A stretch of DNA of 64,000 bases from Wuchereria bancrofti (taxonomy: Eukaryota; Nematoda; Chromadorea; Rhabditida; Onchocercidae): the NCBI GenBank assembly GCA_005281725.1, contig SSBO01000007.1, forward strand, positions 5,056,031-5,120,030, given 5' to 3'. Of this stretch, positions 1-10,849 are shown piece by piece (the first letter of the stretch is position 1; every line of letters begins with the position of its first letter). The notes under the pieces are model-generated. The model was given only the letters and a program-made list of their open reading frames with translations. It ran no database searches and was not told the DNA's origin. Made by a program: the position numbers and the translations under genes.

Positions 1-3000
1 GAGTAGAGATTATAAACTGTAATTCGAGTTTTTATACTAATATAAAAATGATATTAGTATAACGGAATATTTCATCATGCTTTCATGCTTTGTATTTTTA
101 AGTACCTGATTTGCCAAGTATTCTTTCCTTTTCAAAGAAAGTAACTTACTGGAAGAAAAGTAGAAAGCAGTTGACGGCTTGACTACGACCATCCCACAAC
201 CACAAGAGAGCCCAATAAGACGGAACAGGCTTTTGTTTCATCCTCTTGAATCCTCTTGCTAGGCCCACAGGCTATATTGATTTTGCAATCAATTCTGTGT
301 ATTCCCTAGCCTGAAATGACGTCGTTTTAAAAAGTCCACACAGCCATCCAGTTGAGCTTTTTACCTTCACAAGTTCCTAAGGTACAGCATGTTCCAAGTC
401 GAAAGTACATCTAAAATTAAAAACTACTCATCTAAATATCACTTCCGTAACACATAAATGAAACTTTTACAGTTTTTAATATGAAACTTCAAACACTATT
501 AATTTTGATTTTTTTTTTTTGATTTGAATTATCTCCGCCCTTGTCCTTTTGTAAACTTTCATGGCAAAACTCAGCAGTAGATAGGAATTTTACAGAAGTG
601 AAATATATGGAGATACGGAGAAAGCGCTGCAGAGAAACATGTTCTAAACTGTTCTCACCAAGAAAGACTTGCGAATATCACTCTTCTTCTTGAATTATTA
701 GCAAATGATTTAATCAAAACTGTGATTGAGTGTTTGACAAGAGGTAATGATAAAAATGTTGATGAGTGAGTTGTGAGTTACGCTTTTGCATACCCACTTC
801 TAAGCTATTTACTCATATTTCAAGCTGTCAAACAAATAGCTTTAAGACAATAAAAAACCTCTTGCCGGTTGATCTCAATTTTAAAATTTTATCTTTATTT
901 CTATCGAATATCTTCAAACGAAAGCAGCATAAATTTTGCTCATATTCATGACCAACCAAAGTTGGTCATACAATTTGAAATGCTTTTTGGGGGATGACCA
1001 AGAAAAACATTAATTTCATTTGCCAGTAGAACTTCAAATTCCATACATTTTACTGGTATTAAGATTTTTGTGGTGATTCAGCGAGGACGCAATAAAGAGT
1101 AGTGTTCTAAAACTTTAAAGGCATCATTCTCTGTTCATCTAAATTTAGATGAAAACATTTGTGAAATATATTTCAAACGAATCATCAGATATCTATGCAT
1201 GTTTATCAATAATTCAATCAATACAACAATATGTCATAACAAAACTGGAAGGATTACTCTATAAAGACGGTTCTTCTAATAGCTGTGGTATCAAATTTCC
1301 AAATCCTGAATTTAGAAAATTTCAGCAAGAAACAAATAGTAAGGCAGTGCAGCGCGAGCAATTTGAACGCATGCTTCGTATCTTGAAAACTTCTAGCAAA
1401 TCTGAAATCAAATTCCACCAATAACGCTAAGACGCTGTTACAGTATTAAGATTTATATTGCATGGATATTATCCTATCTTCACCGTTCTTCAATACTGCT
1501 GTTATTCCATACCAAGCATTAACTGGCTTAGCACAGAAATAATTTGACCAAATTTGATCAATAACTGAAATATCTTCATCTGCAAAAAAATTCAGCATAA
1601 CTTCCTGTAATTAATATTACATTACGCACTACACTTCTTAAAATCTCACAACACCTCTCGACATCACATACCTGCACCAGTGATAAATAAGAGAAAGAAA
1701 ATGCATCATCGATTAGTTTTAAAATTTTTAAAAACCTTATTCGGAGAATAGCGGTTAGTTTTTACATTCGTTTTTGGCAGTTCATAAAGTTAACATTATA
1801 TTCAACCATTCATCTTCGTCCATTTAAAAAGTCTCAACTCTACAGTCATTAAGATCGAAAAAGCATCGTCTTGAAAGCTATCAATTCTACGACTGCATCC
1901 GCCCTATTTATTCTATAGGACAAAACACTTGCAAATTCTCGATCATCTGATGTAATTAAACAGAGAGATTGTATTGCGGTTATAATAAAAAGTAATCAAT
2001 TGTACCTCTTCGTGCATACTCATTATAAACATGAAAACCACACTATGCATTATTTGAATGGACAAACTGTGTTCAAATCTACAATACATTACAAAACAAC
2101 AATAATTTAATAATTTCAAGGGAGACATTTGACAAAACTGTAACTGTTCAACAAGAATATATGCATACATTTCAGTCTTTTCAAACTACACATTAGTTAG
2201 CAGTGGCTAATTAGCATGTATTTTTAAAACATAGCAACCTTTAAAACGGTAACAAGATCACCTCAGACTTTCTTCACAGGCCTTTCATTCTCTCTCACTC
2301 CTTATAATATATAAAACAGTAGCAATCATAAATCTGCAAAAAGACACAAATAAGCTGGAGTTTGAGATTTAATTTAAAATGGCAACACATCTGACTTAAA
2401 TGTAGTTTTTTTTCTTCAAAATCTCCTATCAGATGAAACTATATTTCTTAACCAACCCTTTCGTTGAAAAGCACTCAACAAAAATATCATGCTAGAGAAG
2501 GTAACAATGAATTTCATGTGCATAAGGGATGAACTGATTAATTCATAATCCACCATTGTTTTCGAATTTTATCCATCAAGATTTCATCTGTAAAAAAAAG
2601 TAACTGAAAAAAAAATACAAAAGACCATTCACAAATAGTGTCTTCGCTGTCCTGAACTACTACATTAAAAAAAAGCTTCACTTGAAATATATTTGGAATG
2701 CCTCATAAAAAAACTCCGAAACCGCTTCTTAAAAACTTTTACCTTACAAACTATATTCATCCTACGTGATAAAGAAAGAAAGGACTGTAACTGATTATGC
2801 GTAAGTGGTGAAAGAAAGGTGAAAGAGATTTAAAATGTAAAAAAACAACACAACTTCACTACATAAGGAAATAAGTTTCATATCTCTGTAAACAGACTTT
2901 GCTTGCAATAAAAAATATTGGAATGCAATACAGAATATAAAATTTAGTCAAGCTAATTCATAAACTTTCCATTCATAAAACAAAAAAGATTAATGTACAT

Positions 3001-3827
3001 TGAGAACAAGAGGAAGCGTTATAAATCGCAACCACATGTTGCACTTATCCTTGTGGCATTGTTAATTATAAGACCCAACCACAATAAAATCGATGGAAGT
3101 TGTGTACAAAAAGTCAAAGTGCACTAATCAAGAAACGTACAGAAAAATAATCACGAAAAACTGATTAAGATTGATTTTAAAACAAAAAGACGGAAAACGA
3201 AAACTAGGAAATGAACTAATATTTAGAAAGAAGTACAAGGAATAAAGCATAGTTCAAAAATGTGCTAATGTGGTCCATGCAAGTTTTCAAAAATAATTAC
3301 ATGCTAAACGAATACTACTAGCAGATCTTATTGAAAAAGCAAATAAGCGATATTTAATAGATATAAACTATAACATTCTTATTATTCAGCTTCATTTTCT
3401 TGCAAGTGCTCTGAAATCAAAAAAGTACATCTATCTGGTGTGCAAAGCAATATCAACAGATGATAAAAAGAAAGTCGTAGCTTCCCAAAAGTGAATGAAC
3501 AAAGTGAAATCGATGTATAGTCCAAAAGCGCCGTCACATTTCCCCACTTAATAATGATATACTTCAACTCTCCTCCACTTATTATAAAATAAACCATAAA
3601 CACACTGACAGATGAAGCAAGCGACAGATTAACGCAGAGCTGCCTTGGCTTAAAAGTGTGTCTGAAAATAATTACAATAAGCTTTAAATAAGTTCACTTA
3701 AGTGCTCCCCCTAAATTTTAAATATTAGATTAAATTTTGGTACAAATGGAAACAAATTTTGCTTTGTACTCAAAACACTGGCTACTTTTAAATAATGCAA
3801 TAAGGTGTTTGCTCATTTAAAAGTGTC
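1..3827. other. AT-rich region without a firm gene
   Basis: I find no set of exons that splice together here. The stretch is AT-rich and full of A and T runs. It holds one 91-codon open frame (1149-1424) and one speculative short exon (365-410, minus), both described separately. The part from about 1450 to 3350 shows only short open frames with stops throughout on both strands and may be intergenic sequence or the 3' flank of the gene that follows on the minus strand. Confidence 0.5.
1149..1424 (+). CDS. hypothetical 91-residue open frame
   Basis: An ATG-initiated frame of 91 codons follows directly after AAATTTAG, a possible 3' splice site ending at 1148, so the ATG would be the first codon after cis- or trans-splicing. 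The product is hydrophilic, without a signal peptide, membrane segment or motif that I recognise, and has a charged C-terminal third. No neighbouring exon could be joined to it. Its length is above what chance would often give in such AT-rich DNA, but composition does not set it apart. It may be a small gene, the last exon of a gene, or chance. Confidence 0.25.
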   Translation: MKTFVKYISNESSDIYACLSIIQSIQQYVITKLEGLLYKDGSSNSCGIKFPNPEFRKFQQETNSKAVQREQFERMLRILKTSSKSEIKFHQ

Positions 3828-5952
3828 TTACAATGAAATTTGACAAGCAGGAAGCATATAATTCGTCTGTACACCACGATTAAAGCTACCAAAAGCCTGA
3901 TCAAGAAACACCCAAAGCTTCATACAATTCAGTTTTTTTTCTAATTTTCGTTGACCCGGTATACAAATTTCTTCCGAAAAAAAAACGAAAGCGGTAAGAG
4001 ATTATAGCAACGAAAAAAGGATAACATAAGTAACTGCAGCAAGCATGCGTGGGAAAATATGACATAAGGTGTTATCCAATTCCGCTAAAATCTAAAAATT
4101 ATAAATTGCTGAATATTTTCAAAAAAGCTTACCATAATATCTTCTTCTGAAGAATGCAATCTGGTGGTTTCCGATAGTTCCGCAGGGTTGGGATCAGGAG
4201 CAAATAAACGTTCAACTTTCTTCTCTCTCGGCTTCCTGAAATTTCTGAAAAGGGAATTAAGAAAATTGATGAAAGGATCCATAATGAGCCTACATATGTA
4301 CTATCTTTTATCAATTACGACTGCTCCTCCTGGAACGCCAGCCATCAGATACTGAAATATATGTTAAAACACCTTGTTCAAACAGTAACTAGAAACTGTA
4401 GTAGATCGAAACAAACTTAAAAATGATATCAATGTGGCAGTACGAACAAGTATTCTTTATTATGTTACTTCATCCTCAATCAAGCATACTAAAGATGAAG
4501 TAGCATAACAAAGAATGTTGCTGCTTACTCTACTTTCTATTGCACTCTATAAAACAATGGTTTATCCAAAAGATATTTTAATTTTGAAACAATATATAAG
4601 TTTAGTGCCATATAGAAGTTGTAATGATAGTAAAGTTTGTTCAGACAGAAACACACTCCATGTTTCCTAATTCTGAACCATACAAAAATTTTTAAACGAG
4701 AACTGTCTTCACAATAACCTAGTTATTATTAAAAAATGATTTCATGAGTCTTTGCGAAATTAAAAGAAAAACTTTTAAAAGAAAAACGGGTCTTACAATG
4801 AAGATACTTCTTCAACGTTTATGAGATACGTTTATGAGCATTCTTTAAAAGAGTATATATTAAAAATAAACTCACTGCAGATTATTGAAAAGTCTTCGTG
4901 AAGTATCCACTATTATAATTGGTTCTGCTTCGTCTTTTTCCGTTAAACTTCGCCTAGGGAGGTACCGCTTGGAAGGACTGTGTCGAAGTGCTGAAATTTT
5001 ATTCCAGATAATAAATAAAAAAAAAACACAAAACGGACATCAAACAAGCATGCCTTTCAATATAACGTGAAATTTTCTAGAGCTAAGTAGATTGAGAGGT
5101 AAGTTATTTCATGATCATTTCCTAATTTTGTGTGATTTTGGGATTTTATGTGATTTTGGATCTTCTATACAAAGTTTGAATCAAAAGTAACCATTTTATA
5201 AGCACTACATCCACCTGACTTTTGAAAATGCAACCTAAATTTGGTAAGATGAATTCCTTCCACATATTTCGCTACGAATAACTTTTAAGAATCGATGAGA
5301 GAGCATAAAAAGGCATGCTTATTTGTCTAGCTTATATGCTTATATATGTGAGCTAAGTCTCAAGAAATCATTTATAAACTGCATGTTTATCAGTTTCAAA
5401 GTTAGGTTACTATGGATTAATTAAAAGTTGCTAACAGTTAAAGGCTAAATAATGTCCGAAAAATGTGTTGATCACTACACTACAAATATTCACAAGCACA
5501 CGTGGAAATAAAACAAAGTGAACTAAATCAAATGCAGAGCTGAAGACAACACTTGAAAGAAACTTTCCATCTATATAAGAAATCAAAATTTATGCTGGCG
5601 ACGTTTACAAGGGAACTAAAAACCACACGTGGGAAACAATGCGTTAAAAAAAGCTAAAAGATGTCAGAATTTGAACTTGAAATCTACAAACCCGGGGTTA
5701 TTTGAAACAGAAATAATATCATCACTTTAACAACCATTAATATAGTGAATCCTTCAATATAATAAATAAAGCAAAAAATACCATGCAAATATTTTCATAA
5801 ATTAACTTCATGAATGCAATCTATTTGTTATAAAAATTTCAATATTTCTGGTTTTTTTCAAAAGTCCTCTATAAGAATGATACTAAAAATACCCAAATAA
5901 GATGTAACGACCGATTTGAACTTTGTGTGACCGCCTTTGGGTACCAACTCAG
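3828..5952 (-). CDS. unrecognised multi-exon protein
   Basis: Three exons on the minus strand keep one reading frame when joined: 5952-5893 (reads ELVPKGGHTKFKS...), 4990-4876 (LRHSPSKRYLPRR..., then AEPIIIVDTSRRL) and 4244-4133 (NFRKPREKKVERLF..., then SSEEDIM). Each has an AG acceptor and a GT donor (GTATTT, GTGAGT, GTAAGC), with phases 1 and 2 carried correctly. A possible last exon at about 3914-3828 reads LWVFLDQAFGSFNRG... and stops at 3828-3830, but its acceptor is poor in T. The start is unresolved: a T-rich acceptor near 6112 is followed by an ATG at about 6099, but the obvious donors after it give the wrong phase. The product is basic and rich in R, K and P, without a clear domain. 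The family is unknown to me. Confidence 0.45.
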
Positions 5953-6244
5953 CTGCAAAAAATATGCACTACATACGGTGATTTGGACTTCAGGTAAGAA
6001 TTATACATCAGACGTTTTTTTTGGAAAATTTCGATAAGAGGAAACAAAAAATTTGTTCTCTCAGAAAATTAAACCACCCTTTTTACTTTCTGAATCATGC
6101 TTCTTGAACTGAAAAATAAAAAAAAAAAAAAAAACAATAATCAACGAACCCCTCACCACATTTCCCCACATGCATATATCAACAAAATGAATTCAAATTG
6201 GAAAGTGTAACGTAAATGATCAGTATGAAGTAAACGATGTTTAA

Positions 6245-8962
6245 TTAATGATCCTCACCTGCTGTAATGTGAAATACATGTGATTTGAGAAAAGTGATAA
6301 AACGCTGAGCGTAAAATGTCGGATTATGGACAGAAATGGTGTCCTGAAATTTATGAATGTACTGGAAATGTTCCATCACTGTTTGTGTAATCAGTTGAGA
6401 AACTTCATAATTTTGAAAGGAAAACGTACGCCATCGTGAAGCACACTTTTCCAAGTATGTTCTAGTTTTTTCAATAACCTATAATTTTGAAGTATATCGA
6501 TTATACCAAGAAATAATAATAAGTCATCTCCTCGTTGATTTCTTGCTGGGAATGATATCTGTCTGTAACAATGTTTAAATAAAAACATAACCATGCTTGC
6601 TTTGCTTTTTGAAACATATCCCACTTCATTTATATAATATAAATCATAACAAAAAATAAAAACTGTTTAAAAACAAATAGTGAGAAACATACTCATACGG
6701 CTTATAATAATCTGAATCGAGTAATTTTTCACTTTTCACTCGAACGGTTTTAGTTTTTGTTTTCTGTAATTGTTTATAGCTGTAAGATTTGACGAAATTT
6801 TCGGTTACCATTGAAAACAAAAAGAGTAAAACTAGAATCATAGAGATAGATAAAATGTATAAATGAAATGAAGTAGATTAAACATATATGAAGATTGCTG
6901 CAAAATAAACCTGATTTGAAGTCGATGGTTCGCTACCATCAACTGCATCAACTGCATTTTTTGCCGTGCTTTTATTGTGAATACCGACAAGAAGGCTGTA
7001 ATCCATTATTTTGAAACTTTCAAGTACCTGCAGTATGAACAGGAATTAATCTCTGGAAATCATGTGAAAGTGTTTTTTAAATCTCATTTATTTGGAAAAA
7101 ATACCAAGCAGTCCCGGCTAATAGTTTTCATAATGGCATCATACACGCCAACATCAAGCAATAGTCCATCGGGATGCACAGAAATGAAATCCAAATCTTT
7201 CAGTGTAGGTGAAGCCTTTGCACGTTCGTGTTTTGATGCCAACCTTTTATAGGTCGATCCTTTTAAATCGTACTTTTCATGCATCATAATTGTTTGAGGT
7301 AACAGGTTATTCATCAGTAACAGTCGGATATTTTTGCCCAAACTCTAAAGCATAGCAAAGACAAAATTATATCTTATACGACGTAATTATAGAAATTCAT
7401 TTTTAACAACTAAACCCGAATATAAAAGAAGTTACCTGATAACAAAATAGTCCAAAGAATTTTGGCAACAATGTATGCGGATTTTGATTAAAATTCTGAA
7501 ATACCTCACATTGCGGTTTGTTGAAAAAATTTAACATCTGAAGACGTAAATAATTTGCATTCATCAGATTTAATCAAAGCCTTCGAAAGAAAAAAACTGT
7601 GATGAAAAAAGCATTAGAAGCACAAGATATGCTAACCATATAATAACCCGGAAGCAATTTCTTCAGAAACTCAGCTTCTTTAGATTGCACCGTTTTGATT
7701 ATAAACTGATCATCATGAGAGACATAGAATATGGATCCAGATGCTCCTGCATTTGATAGCTCTTTTAATGGAAACATACATACAGAACGCTGAAAGCAAT
7801 TACGTGAAATGAAATAGAGAATATGTGAAATCGAGAAATATGAAAAAAGTGCAAAGAGCAGAAAGTTTTTGTCAAAAAGACAAATGCTACAAAACGAATT
7901 AAGCTAAAAATCTTAAATAATTTTGTAAGCTGCTTAATCACTTCTCACCAAGAAATCAGCAGTTTTGATTGCAAAAAGATCACGAAAAGTCCGAAATGCG
8001 ATCGGCGCATAAGTCTGAAATCGAAAATCCCCATAACTGTGAGACGGTGTTGACTGTGATCCACTTCTGAAATAAAAATTACTCGAGAAATCTAATGCAC
8101 CAAGAGAAATGCTCGTATTTACATTATTAAACAAATGTTAAACAGATAATAAGATGAGGAGATCCCTTCCTAAATTTTGATAAGTTTACATATGTCCGAT
8201 TACATTACATGGCGCAAAAGAATGGAATAACAAATCACAATTAATATAAAGCCAATAAATTCTGTCTATTCCAAAATTATTCTTTCAGAGCCAGAATTTC
8301 TATAAAGACATACGATGGAAAAGAAACAGTATGGACGACATCAAAATCTTGCAGTAGGAGATCTCTCTTTGGTATAGAAGCTAGTGAACCTATTGAATTC
8401 GCGATACCCAGTTGTATTGCTCCCATCAACGCATTGCTCGGAACACGTTTGTAGCTCACCTTAAAATGACTCATATGTCGTAATAAAATCAATAAAAGCA
8501 AGATCATCAGGGTTAAAATCACAAATGACGAAAACGATATCTGTTATTATTATCCAGTATTACTGAACGATTTCTATTGCCATTTAATTAAGTCAATTCA
8601 CAATCAACAGCTTTAAAACGATAGAGTATGTTTTTTGTTTATTTGTTGTACTCTCTGTTTATGGCAGTGATTTAAAGAAATCGTATATTTTCTAAAAATG
8701 ATGGCACTATCTAGTAGAATAGAATGGTCATAGTCACATGATACACCAAAACAACTGTTTATGCTTTCAGTCAGTAAATAAATTATTAAAGAATCCAAAA
8801 AAAAATTAACCTCGCCCTGACGATCTATGCGTCGATGACCAATTTTCTGCTTTTCGTGCTCCTCCTGATTTCGCATCTCTTCTTCAACTAAAGATATATT
8901 AGACTTCAACTTCTACACATATTCCAATAAACTCAACAAGAAAAATCAAGACTGTTGAATAC

Positions 8963-9022
<60 letters not shown>

Positions 9023-9147
9023 CACATCATCATCATTTACTCACCAGAAAAAGCGTTAGCACGTAATGACCTAGCGTTAATTTGTTTTGAGGAATCTATA
9101 TTCAAAGTTATATCAGATGGAGAAACTTCGTCCTTTTTGGAACCCAT
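6245..9147 (-). CDS. ppk-1: phosphatidylinositol-4-phosphate 5-kinase, type I
   Basis: The enzyme phosphorylates PI4P to PI(4,5)P2 at the plasma membrane, feeding endocytosis, actin control and IP3 signalling. About 11 exons give roughly 430-440 residues. In order: an N-terminal leader (MGSKKDEVS...), the IGHRRID segment, [14 protein letters not shown] and [27 protein letters not shown], the glycine-rich loop [11 protein letters not shown] with IIKTV (ATP-binding lysine), [22 protein letters not shown], the catalytic IMDYSLL, then [17 protein letters not shown] and the type-specific C-terminal part [13 protein letters not shown]. Exon phases agree throughout. The ATG at 9147 is the first in frame. 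It is shorter than vertebrate type I kinases mainly at the ends and in the linker before IIDIL. The PIP5K family call is firm; the ppk-1 name rests on it being the type I form. Confidence 0.93.
8965..9021. repeat. (TTA)n microsatellite
   Basis: About 19 uninterrupted copies of TTA/TAT lie in the first intron of the PIP5K gene, followed by a short (ATC)n run. Such tracts are usually length-polymorphic. Confidence 0.95.
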
Positions 9148-10849
9148 TTTAGCACTTTGCAAGCTCAGCCCGTAGCTGATCGATGCACGCTAATTCAGTG
9201 ATTTGCTGAAAAAAATTAGCACTAAAACTATATTACTGAAACTTTTTCCTTAGCTTGACAAACATTGACTTCACCAGGAAAACGGTTTTTTAACAGTTCT
9301 GATATTCATAAGCAGCTTTAAAATAGCACGGAAATTACTAGAAAAACTTTTAGTAGGTAAACGGATTTTAATAATAAAAATTTGTCTCTTCATTCCACAA
9401 AGCTAAAAATTATTCACGATTTTATTGCATGAAAAATATATGAATCCATCGTATTATTCTTCAACCCCGACTGCTCAAGATCGAAGAAATATATGCATAA
9501 GCACCAAGACCTGTCCACATGATTTTTTTAAAACATGTTAAGGATTTAAAAGAAACAAATTTTTAATACCTTTGATAATAGGACGCAATATATTGACAAT
9601 TCCAAACAACAAACCGTAATACTTTAATATTTCAGATCAGAATACCTGCAAAAATGAATCATACTTTCACTAACACCAATCTGTAATGAGCTTACATAAT
9701 ATTTTATTAAATTTTAATAAATAAAGGTGATCTGGTTAAATGATAGGTAATAATGCTACTAGCTTTTACTTCTTAAATATTTTGATATATTGCTGCAACT
9801 GAAATTTATGTTATCCAACCAACAGATAAGTGTAACGCACTTGTGCTTACAAGTAAGAAGTGTTGAGAAATGCTTATAGCGATTTTCAACAAAAGATAAG
9901 TTAGATGATAAAGCTGGTGTTAAGGTTTTTCTTGTTAGCTAAGGAGAAAACGAAGAAATGATGGCCTTTTGGGTGAGACATGTCAGCAAGACCGCACAAA
10001 CAGGAAATATGCGACACCACAGCATGTATGACTCACACCCATATATTGCCACATCCGAACACACACCGGAACCAATCCGGTGACAAAACGAACGACATAA
10101 ACCAAGCTCCAGTGATGAATCCTGATGGTATCGCAGTTGCACCACGGTGACACAAGCATCCCCTATCTGTTGGAACAACGTGAAATGTCCTTCATGAAAC
10201 CCGTGATGAAGCGCTAGTAACGACCCAGAAAGAAAGCATCCAAATCATAATGAATGCATCTCGACAAAAAGAACGACCCTAGTGAGACTGCCTTTGAAGA
10301 ATTTCAACGATAAACAGCGTTGTCTGTTCCACCGAAAGATACCTCTTCCATATGAAAATGAGAGACAACTCTCACATCCACGCGCGCACATAAATCACAA
10401 ACAGATATATTGAAGTTCCACTTCAAATTGAATTCGCGTTATTACCACTTCCACGCATATTACTAATCTGTTGCAAAAATGTCCGCTGATCGGCACATCA
10501 TCAAATAATTTTTTAACGAAAGCAAATCAACTGCTACCAATGATAATTTAAAATTTATTTCACAGTAAAATAGAAATACACGTTATGAAATGAAATCAGT
10601 AAAGTTTCAGAATTTGTTGAGTTACTGATAAAAGTACTACCTTATGTCCATGATGTCCAAAAATAAATACGAATCTTACCAGAATTATTAAGTTGCAACC
10701 AGGAAAGAATTTCATTCAACTTATACAAAAATTAACAGTGATAAAATCGTTAATGTGTTGCCAATTTTCTTTGCATAACAGAAAATTAACTCAAGATTAA
10801 TTTCCTTTTTTAAAATTGAAAAATACATTATATAAAGAAGTTAATTCAT
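9148..10849. other. spacer between two minus-strand genes, with a GC-richer island
   Basis: This separates the CPAP/SAS-4-like gene (upstream in transcription) from the PIP5K gene. Most is AT-rich and shows nothing. From about 9950 to 10440 the sequence is visibly richer in G and C than any other noncoding part of the window and lacks the A/T runs seen elsewhere; no long frame spans it. A 41-codon frame within it is listed separately. It could be a promoter, a noncoding RNA gene or an unrecognised coding exon. Confidence 0.5.
9958..10083 (+). CDS. possible small ORF in GC-richer island
   Basis: An ATG-ATG start is followed by 41 codons (MMAFWVRHVSKTAQ...) and TGA. A good T-rich acceptor, TTTTTCTTGTTAG ending at 9938, lies 19 bases upstream, as for a trans-spliced message. 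A GT donor also occurs after the fifth codon (GTGAGA) and near the stop (GTGACA), so this could be the first exon of a longer gene, but I could not find its continuation. There is no known motif. Confidence 0.22.
   Translation: MMAFWVRHVSKTAQTGNMRHHSMYDSHPYIATSEHTPEPIR

Noticed and set aside
8965..9021. Regular repeat that might suggest a repeat array
   Set aside because: It is a plain trinucleotide microsatellite without spacers, not a CRISPR array.
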